NCBI GenBank assembly: GCA_934481445.1
Contig: CAKSPC010000042.1
Span: 1 to 21,815, forward strand
Length of the DNA: 21,815 bases
From: an uncultured Oscillospiraceae bacterium
GTDB lineage: Bacteria > Bacillota > Clostridia > Oscillospirales > Ruminococcaceae
Reading direction: 5' to 3'
The notes under the pieces were generated by a model. The model worked only from the letters and a program-made list of their open reading frames with translations, did not search any database and had not been told where the DNA came from. Shown here in pieces: positions 15,305 through 21,815 of the stretch. Numbering within the stretch: the stretch's first letter is position 1; each line of letters begins with the position of its first letter. Both the position numbers and the translations under genes were made by a program.

Positions 15305-16192
15305 TCAGCTTTCGTTGACTGTATAAAGCATTGCATTTCTCTGGCAGCGGTCAAGCTCGAGGAACAGTCTGTCAACCTCGTTTTCTGTCCCGCGATCAGT
15401 TGCGGCATGCCAGATGTCGCGGTAGCACTTTCCGCCGAAAATCGGCGTTTTGGATGCAGCATTGTATATATGCGCGGATTTTTCGGACAGCTTAGGGCGG
15501 CGTATAAGCGGTATCAGACGGGCTTCATCCTTAGCAAAGGGGATGATGTCGTCAAGAAATTCCATATTTGCATTCCTGCCGTTGATTTCCTCAATACCAC
15601 ACATGAACCAGTTGATATAATTGCTGAGTCCGCTTATCCCCATCGCCTCGGTGAAGTCTATCAGCGCAGTCAGCGCCGCCGCAAGTTCACCGCTGTTGTC
15701 CGCAAATCTTGCCTTGGCAAGCGACTGGTCGCTGCAGGGTGTTTCCTTGTAAACAACGCTCCACTTGTCCGTTTTGGGGTCATATGTCCACCCGGGAACA
15801 TACAGCGAAGCGTGACCATCCTCATACAAACATGCTAGGGCAACGCCTTTGCTGTCGATATCCTCGGCGTTTTCGGCGGTCTGCTCCGAAAGAACGGCCT
15901 TGATGTTGCAAAGCCGCAGCTTGTTATAGCTGTATCTGAACCACTTTTCGGGGCGGTCTATCACCTTTGCTTTTTCGCCGAACAGAGTTTTTCTCGGGAG
16001 CAGCCCGAACTTTTCCTCTGAAATATTTTTCACGCCGATCAGCTTGAATGAAAAGCCGTTTTTCATGCCTGTGCGGACGCTCGCCACAATGGAGCAGGCG
16101 TGGTTTGCTGCCATTCTGTTTTCCTTGGCGGCAATATTCGCGAGCCTTGAAAGAGCGTTATCATCAAGCTGTGCCGTTGTTTTTTCTTCCAA
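15305..16192 (-). CDS. Uncharacterised protein, 295 residues
   Basis: I do not recognise this protein. It is soluble-looking, with no signal peptide or transmembrane helix, and rich in charged and aromatic residues. Notable segments are RPEKWFRYSYNKLRLCNIKAVL (quoted only in part here: WFRYSYNKLRLC, about 84-95), LYVPGWTYDPKTDKWSVVYK (about 129-148), and an acidic/hydrophobic stretch around NYINWFMCGIEEINGR. It contains scattered Cys without a CxxC pair. The start is TTG at 16192: AAGGAG lies 8 bases upstream and the next Met is at residue 27. It is a real gene: it is flanked by deoB (12 bases) and mrp (31 bases) in the same direction, with good coding character. Context allows no firm guess at its role. 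Confidence 0.8.
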   Translation of the reverse strand: MEEKTTAQLDDNALSRLANIAAKENRMAANHACSIVASVRTGMKNGFSFKLIGVKNISEEKFGLLPRKTLFGEKAKVIDRPEKWFRYSYNKLRLCNIKAVLSEQTAENAEDIDSKGVALACLYEDGHASLYVPGWTYDPKTDKWSVVYKETPCSDQSLAKARFADNSGELAAALTALIDFTEAMGISGLSNYINWFMCGIEEINGRNANMEFLDDIIPFAKDEARLIPLIRRPKLSEKSAHIYNAASKTPIFGGKCYRDIWHAATDRGTENEVDRLFLELDRCQRNAMLYTVNES

Positions 16193-16204
16193 ATTATCCG
16201 CTCC

Positions 16205-17371
16205 TTAAACTTTTATATGCGCTGCGAAGCTTGTTCCGTCGATGCTGCCCTCTGCGCCGAGAAGCTCCAGCACCGTTGCGCCGATATCGCCGAAACCCGC
16301 GCGGGTGCCAAGGTTAACTCCATGCCTGATTTCATCACCGTATATCAGCACGGGGATGTGCTCGCGGGTGTGGTCTGTCCCGCTGTGGCAGGGGTCGCAG
16401 CCGTGGTCGGCGGTTATGATAAGCACATCATCGCTGTTCATTTTCTCCATAAATCCGCCCAGCCACTTATCAAATGTGTTGAGCGCTTTTGCATAACCCA
16501 TCGGGTCGCGGCGGTGGCCGTAGCTCATATCGAAATCAACAAGGTTCGTAAAGCACAGCCCCCTGAAATCCCCCGACTGAATGCGGGAAGTTATCGCCAT
16601 GTCGGTATCGTTGCCTATCTCGCGCTCGGCGAAGGTTATCCCCTTGCCTGCAAAAATATCATATATTTTTCCGACGCCTATGGTTTCAAACCCGCTGCGC
16701 GAAAGGATATCAAGCATTGTATCCTTCGGCGGAACAAGCGAGAAATCATGCCTGCGGGGCGTTCTTGTGAAAGGATATTCACCCTCGAACGGGCGCGCGA
16801 TAACTCTTCCCACGGCATAATCGCCTGTGAGAATTTCACGCGCCATGCAGCAGTATTCATACAGCTTTTCGGGCGGGACAATGCTTTCGTGCGCGGCTAT
16901 CTGGAACACGCTGTCCGCGGAGGTGTAGACGATAAGGTCGCCTGTGCGGAGGTGCTCCTCGCCATAATCAGCGATTACTTTCGTGCCGGAATACGGCTTG
17001 TTGCAGAGTACTCCCCTGCCCGTCGCGGCGCTGAATTTGTCGATAACTTCCTGCGGAAATCCGTTCGGAAACGTCGGGAAAGGTTTCTTTGAAACGATAC
17101 CCGAGATCTCCCAGTGACCCGTTGTGGTGTCCTTGCCCCTTGAAAGCTCGGACAGCCGCATATATGCGCCCGTCGGCTCGCTGCATTTATCCCCGACGGT
17201 AACGCCGTCGATGTTGAACAGACCAAGCCTGCGCATATTCGGGACATCGAGTATTCCTGTATTAAAGCAGGAGCGGACAGTGCTGCTGCCGGCATCGCCG
17301 AAATCCGCCGCGTCCGCCATCTCGCCTACGCCGAAGCTGTCAAGAACTATAAGAAAAACACGTTTTGCCAT
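16205..17371 (-). CDS. deoB: Phosphopentomutase
   Basis: Interconverts (deoxy)ribose 1-phosphate and 5-phosphate, linking nucleoside phosphorolysis to central metabolism; a Mn-dependent member of the alkaline phosphatase superfamily. The 388-residue protein opens with VFLIVLDSFGVGEM (metal ligand D11). KDTTTGHWE (80-88) contains T84, the position phosphorylated during catalysis in the family. Near the C-terminus, ITADHGCDP and TDHTREHIPVLIYG supply further metal ligands. The ATG at 17371 directly follows the deoC TGA with no gap, and a perfect AAGGAGG site sits in the last deoC codons. Its product deoxyribose 5-phosphate is the DeoC substrate, so the pair forms a compact deoxynucleoside catabolic unit. 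No nucleoside phosphorylase or deoR-type regulator is in the window. Confidence 0.97.
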   Translation of the reverse strand: MAKRVFLIVLDSFGVGEMADAADFGDAGSSTVRSCFNTGILDVPNMRRLGLFNIDGVTVGDKCSEPTGAYMRLSELSRGKDTTTGHWEISGIVSKKPFPTFPNGFPQEVIDKFSAATGRGVLCNKPYSGTKVIADYGEEHLRTGDLIVYTSADSVFQIAAHESIVPPEKLYEYCCMAREILTGDYAVGRVIARPFEGEYPFTRTPRRHDFSLVPPKDTMLDILSRSGFETIGVGKIYDIFAGKGITFAEREIGNDTDMAITSRIQSGDFRGLCFTNLVDFDMSYGHRRDPMGYAKALNTFDKWLGGFMEKMNSDDVLIITADHGCDPCHSGTDHTREHIPVLIYGDEIRHGVNLGTRAGFGDIGATVLELLGAEGSIDGTSFAAHIKV

Positions 17372-18022
17372 TCAGTCCTCCTTAGTCAGAAGCTTCACCG
17401 CGGAACTTGTTCCGATACGCTCACATCCCTCCGCGAGGAACATTTCCATATCTTCCTTTGTGCGAACTCCGCCCGCGGCTTTCATTTTAACGCCGCTGCC
17501 GATATGCTGCCTGAAAAGCCGTATATCCTCTATTCTTGCTCCCGCGGTGCCGAATCCCGTCGAGGTCTTTATGAAATCCGCCCCCGCGCGGGTAACGCAG
17601 CCGCAGAGAGCGATTTTTTCCTCTTCGGTAAGATAGCAGGTTTCTATGATAACTTTCAAAATTTTTCCGCCGCAGGCGCGCTTTACATCAGCGATCTCCT
17701 TTTCAACTGCGGCGAAATCGCCGTTCTTTACGAAGCTTATGTTGATAACCATATCAATTTCATCCGCGCCGTTTTTTACGGCGTCGGCGGTTTCAAAGCA
17801 CTTCGCCGCCGTTGTGGAGTAACCCAGCGGAAACCCTATCACCGTGCAAATGTTCATCGACGGATATTTCTCGCGCACATGGGCAACGTAACACGCGGGA
17901 ATGCAGACAGATGCTGTCTTATATTTAAGCGCTTCGTCGCACAGTGCGTCTATCTCCATTTCGGTACAGTCAGCGCGGAGAAGCGTGTGATCTATGTGCG
18001 AAAAAATTTCTTCTCGTGTCAT
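17372..18022 (-). CDS. deoC: Deoxyribose-phosphate aldolase
   Basis: A class I aldolase splitting deoxyribose 5-phosphate to glyceraldehyde 3-phosphate and acetaldehyde. From the ATG at 18022 it has 216 residues. The TIM-barrel motifs are clear: HIDHTLL (9-15), VIGFPLG (61-67), EIDMVINI with D90, FIKTSTGF with the Schiff-base lysine K152, and VKMKAAGGVRT with the second lysine K181. The start at 18022 is preferred to the GTG at 18031 because GAGGTG lies about 6 bases before the ATG and serves it as ribosome site. The site overlaps the stop of the GH3 gene, so deoC follows the glycosidase by only 10 bases. DeoB follows immediately. Confidence 0.97.
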   Translation of the reverse strand: MTREEIFSHIDHTLLRADCTEMEIDALCDEALKYKTASVCIPACYVAHVREKYPSMNICTVIGFPLGYSTTAAKCFETADAVKNGADEIDMVINISFVKNGDFAAVEKEIADVKRACGGKILKVIIETCYLTEEEKIALCGCVTRAGADFIKTSTGFGTAGARIEDIRLFRQHIGSGVKMKAAGGVRTKEDMEMFLAEGCERIGTSSAVKLLTKED

Positions 18023-18032
18023 GATTTTCACC

Positions 18033-20816
18033 TCAATCCGTAAATCTGAAAGACTTGAACGAAAGCATTCCGTCGCAGCTTATTTTTAACGTAAATATTC
18101 CGTCCAGCGGCACGGCTTCGCCTGTTACCGTTACAAATTCGGAAAGGCTGTCCGTCGGAGGGATAATTACAGAAGATATCTCCTGCCCCGTCTGCTCGCA
18201 GACTACGCTTACCTTTGCGGGCACGCCCGGATTGGAAGCGGTAATTTCTATCTTACGCTTTGCCTGCAAGCGGCAGCCCTCGTAACGGAGAAAACTCTGC
18301 CAGTCATTTATCAGCGCATATACATTGAGCGCGCGGTCGGCTGTGAATTCCACACCGAGGTAATCGCAGGAAACGGTCGCGAGAACGGCTTTTGTTACAT
18401 CAATGCCTTCATACTCGGGGGCGTCGACCTTGATGTCGACGGTGCGCCTGATATCGCCTGACGACGCGCCTATCTGAAGCTCATATGTTCCGCCGAATAC
18501 CTCGAATTTTTCGTTGTTGATATCCCACAGTGCAAGGTCATCGACATCAAATTTCAGCGTAACGCGCTTCTTCTTTCCCCAGGGAACATTCACGCGGGCA
18601 AAAGCTTTGAGCTGCTTCTGCGGAAGCGGTCTTGCCATCCTTGGATAAGAAACATAAAGCTGAACGACTTCGTCGGAATCAAAATGTCCCGTGTTTTCGA
18701 GGTCGAACGAAACCGCAACGTTATCCCCGGGCTTATAAACCGGCTTGTCCGTTTTTACGGAAGCATATCTGAATGTTGTGTAGCTGAGCCCATGCCCGAA
18801 CGGGAACAGCGGCTTGCCTTTATAATAAAGATAAGTACTTCCCGTGCGGATAATGTTGTAGTCCTTTATATCGCAGAGTTCCGCGTCGCTTGCATACCAT
18901 GTCACAGGACACCTGCCCGCGGGAGATGTATCGCCGAACAGAACCCTTGTTACCGCCTGACCCATCGCGGGACCGCCATGCGCCATATGGAGAACTGTTT
19001 CCGCCTTGTCATCCAGCGCATAGGGATAACCGGAAATAATGAACATAACGGCGTTCGGTCTTATGGAAGAGATAACTTCGAATATCCTGCGCTGCTTTTC
19101 CGGTAGGTCAATATGCTTTCTGTCAGTGCATTCGCGTGCGCCTATCTGCGGGTTATTTCCGCAGAAATAAACCACGTCATGCGTTTCGGAAATTGCCCTG
19201 CGGACGCGCTCTGTGCCTGCGGAAAATATCTCGGTGTTGAAGAGGTTTTCCTTGCCCGCGCGAAGCTCCGTCGAAGCCTTTACGGTCTGATCATCGCTGA
19301 TTTTGAGAAGCCTGTTCTGCCAGTTGCGGATAACGCACTCGCTTCCGCGCCGCTCCATATAGAACTTTTCCTTGACGAACCATCCGTAAACATTGTCGGA
19401 TGTGCATTTCATAACGCCGCTGTCGCAGAGGAACTTATTGTTGAACCGAGATTTCAGCGAGAACGCACCATCGCCCCAGTCATACATATCAAAAAGGCAG
19501 TTTTCATTTATCGTTGCGCTGTCACAGACGAGAGTTCCCTCCTCGTCAACCGAGAAATAGAACCCGTTCACCGCATTGCGAAGCGCCACAACATCGCACC
19601 CCGATTCATACACGATGTTTTCGCGGCCAAGCTCCGCGGTAAGCGCACCAAGGATAGTCTGGTCGTTTTCGGAATATCCGGTGTACCAGTCGCGGAAGTT
19701 CATGTCCGCGTGAACGCCTATAACTGCAAGCTTCTTGTCCTTTGAAAGCGGAAGCACTCCCTTATTGTTGCGTAGAAGAATTACAGATTCCTCCGCCGCC
19801 TTTTCCGCAACGGCAAAATGCTCGTTGCAGGCGATGATGTCATCCGTATATTTGAACGGGTGTTCATCAAATTCACCCAGCAGGAAGCGCGCCTTGAGCA
19901 CGCCATACAATGCGCTGTCGATGTCGCTTTCTGTCATTGTGCCGTCTGCAAGCGCCTTTCTTGCAGCGTCGCGGACGATCTCCTCGCTGTCGGTCATGAT
20001 ATCCGCGCCGTGGTTTCTGTATATCCTCGCGATTGCTTCCTTATGCGTTTCATCCGTTTTATGAAACTGCACATTCTGCACAAAATCGCCGCCGTCGGTG
20101 ACGGAAAACAACAGCCCCCACTGCTTCTTGCATATGCTGTCAAGCTCGGGATTGCAAAGCGCTTCGATGCCGTTTATCGAATTATACGAAGTCATCAGCG
20201 AACGCGCTTTACCCTTTGCGATGGGAGTTTCAAAGGCTTTCATGTAATATTCATGCCTGAGGATCTCGGGGACAGACGCATTGTCGGATCCCCTGTTTTC
20301 CTCATTATTGTTTGCGAAAAAGTGCTTCAGCGTGGGAATGACCCGCGCAAACCTGTCGTCCGTTCCGTACATTCCCTCGGTATACGCCGCGGACATTTTT
20401 CCGATAAGGCAGGGATCCTCGCCGTAGGCCTCCTCGTTTCTGCCCCATCTCGGGTCGCGCTCGGGGTCAACGGTGGGTCCCCACACGAACAGCGAAGTTT
20501 TCCCCTTGTCGTTATAAACGCGCGTTTCCTTGCCTGTCACACTGCCAATTTCCCACATTATATCGGGGTCGAATGTCGCCGCAAGTCCGAAAGGCTCGGG
20601 AAATACCGTCGTCGGATACTCTTCGTTATTGCCGCGGCAGACCAGTCCCCTTGCGACCTCGGCGCCTATGTATGATTCTTTGAGCCCGAGGCGCGGTATG
20701 GCATTTTGATGAGTAGTTATAAGGAGCAGCTTTTCTTCTGTGGTAAGTTCGTTCAGCAGGGCTTTTGTTCGTTCGTCAAAGTCCGGCAAGGTGTTCTGAA
20801 ATTCAAACTCAGGCAT
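18033..20816 (-). CDS. Glycoside hydrolase family 3 protein (beta-glucosidase/beta-xylosidase-like), multidomain
   Basis: A 927-residue GH3 enzyme without a signal peptide, so probably cytoplasmic, hydrolysing imported beta-linked oligosaccharides. The barrel domain (about 10-310) has WGPTVDPERDPRWGRNEEAYGEDP, LKHFFANN, and VTDGGD with the likely nucleophile D241. The second domain (about 335-665) has SVILLRNNKGVLPL and ARECTDRKHIDLPEKQ, where E562 is a candidate acid/base, then FPFGHGLSYTTF. About 118 residues (418-535) interrupt the second domain; this insert looks beta-rich and trefoil- or fascin-like. A fibronectin-III-like domain (about 685-795) and a C-terminal CBM6-like beta domain (about 800-927) follow. 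GGAGG is 5 bases before the ATG at 20816. Substrate is not decidable by sight. It is followed closely by deoC. Confidence 0.92.
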   Translation of the reverse strand: MPEFEFQNTLPDFDERTKALLNELTTEEKLLLITTHQNAIPRLGLKESYIGAEVARGLVCRGNNEEYPTTVFPEPFGLAATFDPDIMWEIGSVTGKETRVYNDKGKTSLFVWGPTVDPERDPRWGRNEEAYGEDPCLIGKMSAAYTEGMYGTDDRFARVIPTLKHFFANNNEENRGSDNASVPEILRHEYYMKAFETPIAKGKARSLMTSYNSINGIEALCNPELDSICKKQWGLLFSVTDGGDFVQNVQFHKTDETHKEAIARIYRNHGADIMTDSEEIVRDAARKALADGTMTESDIDSALYGVLKARFLLGEFDEHPFKYTDDIIACNEHFAVAEKAAEESVILLRNNKGVLPLSKDKKLAVIGVHADMNFRDWYTGYSENDQTILGALTAELGRENIVYESGCDVVALRNAVNGFYFSVDEEGTLVCDSATINENCLFDMYDWGDGAFSLKSRFNNKFLCDSGVMKCTSDNVYGWFVKEKFYMERRGSECVIRNWQNRLLKISDDQTVKASTELRAGKENLFNTEIFSAGTERVRRAISETHDVVYFCGNNPQIGARECTDRKHIDLPEKQRRIFEVISSIRPNAVMFIISGYPYALDDKAETVLHMAHGGPAMGQAVTRVLFGDTSPAGRCPVTWYASDAELCDIKDYNIIRTGSTYLYYKGKPLFPFGHGLSYTTFRYASVKTDKPVYKPGDNVAVSFDLENTGHFDSDEVVQLYVSYPRMARPLPQKQLKAFARVNVPWGKKKRVTLKFDVDDLALWDINNEKFEVFGGTYELQIGASSGDIRRTVDIKVDAPEYEGIDVTKAVLATVSCDYLGVEFTADRALNVYALINDWQSFLRYEGCRLQAKRKIEITASNPGVPAKVSVVCEQTGQEISSVIIPPTDSLSEFVTVTGEAVPLDGIFTLKISCDGMLSFKSFRFTD

Positions 20817-20841
20817 ATGATCCTCCCGCTATTATATCTTA

Positions 20842-21815
20842 TTATCTGACCCTTTTTCTTATGATGGAATGCGGCGGCACGCAGACGTCCGTCTTTACGG
20901 TAAGCTTTTCCGTGGCACGCCGTGCTATTTCTGTTTCTTCTCCGTTGGAATCTACAAGTATTTCCGGCTCGAACTTAACGGGTTCTTTTCCCGGGGAGAG
21001 AATTTCAAGCTCATCATGCACCGTGAAATAGTTTCGCTGGGTGAGGTACATGATGCCGTTCTCGCATTTGTCCGCCGTGCCGACGAAATCAAACTCGCGC
21101 ATATATCCGCTGTCCGCGAAATACTGACCGCCGTTTGTAACATCGGTGGGATCCTGCGATCCGCTGCCCTCGTTGGGATGTCCGTAGAAAAATCCCGTGC
21201 AGTAAGGTCTGTGGCTTATTTTGTTTACCTCGTCGAGTATCCACTGCGCAGGCTTCTCACCGCGAAGCACCGCGTCAAGCGCGGCGCGGTAGGCGTTGGT
21301 GGTGAGCGCGGTGTAATACGCGGACTTTGCTCTGCCCTCTATCTTGAAGCTGGTTATTCCCGCATCAACGAGGTCGTCAAGGTGATCTATCATGCACATA
21401 TCGCGGGCGTTAAGGATATATGACCCTCTTTCGTCCTCGAAAACCTTAAAAAACTGGTTGGGGCGCTTTTCTTCCATGAGATAATATCCCCAGCGGCAGG
21501 GCTGCGCGCACTCGCCGCGGTTAGCGTTTCTGCCCGTGAGATACTCGGAAATAAGGCACCTGCCCGAAAAGCTTACGCACATTGCACCGTGGACGAAAAC
21601 CTCGATTTCCATGTCCTCGGGTATCTTTTTGCGCATTTCACGAATGCTTTCGAGGTCTACCTCCCGCGCGAGGACAACGCGCTTTGCGCCCATTTTGTAC
21701 AGCTCGCAGGCGGTCAAGTAGTTCACAACGCCGGTCTGTGTGGAAACGTGCAGTTCCACCTCGGGGGCGTATTTTCTGACCATAGCCATGACGCCGACGT
21801 CCGCCGCAATTACCG
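20842..21815 (-). CDS. Peptidase U32 family protein, probable tRNA/rRNA hydroxylation factor (5' end beyond window)
   Basis: U32 proteins were first called collagenase-like peptidases, but characterised bacterial members (RlhA, TrhP) act in prephenate-dependent hydroxylation of rRNA or tRNA. 323 residues are visible and the frame stays open to the window edge. The reading VIAADVGVMAMVRKY matches the family's internal pattern before LHVSTQ, so the apparent ATG at 21789 is not the true start and roughly 80 N-terminal residues are missing. The U32 signature EVFVHGAMCVSFSGRCLIS is intact, followed by RGECAQPCRWGYYL; these four Cys may bind an Fe-S cluster. FKIEGRAKSAYY follows, and the C-terminus is a small beta domain ending SIIRKRVR. 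It is most like the TrhP (YrrO/YegQ) branch, by inference. GH3 begins 25 bases downstream. Confidence 0.92.
   Translation of the reverse strand, partial: VIAADVGVMAMVRKYAPEVELHVSTQTGVVNYLTACELYKMGAKRVVLAREVDLESIREMRKKIPEDMEIEVFVHGAMCVSFSGRCLISEYLTGRNANRGECAQPCRWGYYLMEEKRPNQFFKVFEDERGSYILNARDMCMIDHLDDLVDAGITSFKIEGRAKSAYYTALTTNAYRAALDAVLRGEKPAQWILDEVNKISHRPYCTGFFYGHPNEGSGSQDPTDVTNGGQYFADSGYMREFDFVGTADKCENGIMYLTQRNYFTVHDELEILSPGKEPVKFEPEILVDSNGEETEIARRATEKLTVKTDVCVPPHSIIRKRVR

Noticed and set aside
15274..15462. 63-residue N-terminal extension of the Mrp-type protein
   Set aside because: It would overlap the end of the preceding gene by about 160 bases and does not look like family sequence; the ATG at 15273 has its own ribosome site.
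14885..15838. Open plus-strand frame of 317 codons opposite mrp and the unknown gene
   Set aside because: It is antisense to the conserved Walker A region of the ATPase, with no motifs of its own.
20831..20836. TATAAT between the U32 and GH3 genes as a promoter
   Set aside because: It lies only a few bases before the GH3 ribosome site, leaving no leader, and no -35-like hexamer is seen 16-18 bases upstream.
1..21815. Mobile elements, CRISPR, defence or biosynthetic islands
   Set aside because: I saw no transposase, integrase, toxin-antitoxin pair, regular spaced repeats or tRNA; gene content is housekeeping and uniform in strand and style.

Overview
This window looks like chromosomal DNA of an anaerobic Gram-positive Firmicute of the Clostridia, most likely in or near the Ruminococcus/Oscillospiraceae group. 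This is an inference from gene content: PolC-type replicase, short-form HisG with a HisZ partner, the frr-uppS-cdsA-dxr-rseP-ispG-polC order, a C_GCAxxG_C_C family protein, a U32 protein, and a cytoplasmic multidomain GH3 glycosidase. Every supported gene lies on the minus strand, so transcription runs from high to low coordinates. I see no mobile element, CRISPR array, tRNA or rRNA. No non-coding stretch reaches 300 bases. The longest are 145 bases between polC and hisZ, and about 130 bases between the C_GCAxxG_C_C gene and hom.

In transcription order there are three blocks. Block 1 (21815 down to 13988) reads: U32 protein (5' end outside the window), GH3 glycosidase, deoC, deoB, a protein I do not recognise, an Mrp-type Fe-S P-loop ATPase and a C_GCAxxG_C_C protein. 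Spacings are very tight: deoC stop and deoB start abut, and the last two genes overlap by ATGA. It joins sugar or glycan breakdown, deoxyribose phosphate catabolism and Fe-S/redox functions. A hairpin over the last stop codon may end the transcript.

Block 2 (13932 down to 1970) starts at a clear promoter (TTGAAA-17-TATAAT). It reads hom, pyrH, frr, uppS, cdsA, dxr, rseP, ispG, polC: homoserine dehydrogenase, UMP kinase, ribosome recycling, undecaprenyl diphosphate and CDP-diacylglycerol synthesis, two MEP isoprenoid enzymes, site-2 protease and the replicative polymerase. The MEP genes dxr and ispG supply isoprenoid precursors from which UppS builds the cell-wall lipid carrier; CdsA feeds phospholipid synthesis. 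The usual rpsB-tsf pair is absent before pyrH, with hom in its place.

Block 3 (1912 down to 1, leaving the window) starts at a consensus promoter (TTGACA-17-TATAAT) and reads hisZ-hisG, the two subunits of ATP phosphoribosyltransferase. The promoter is embedded in a long near-perfect inverted repeat that begins just after the polC stop.

Most of the window is ordinary housekeeping DNA. The points that deserve a second look are the inverted repeat at the polC/his junction, the hairpin and unclear start of dxr, the uncharacterised 295-residue protein, the insertion in the GH3 enzyme, the Mrp/C_GCAxxG_C_C pair and the placement of hom. I did not find convincing evidence for a wholly new multigene system.
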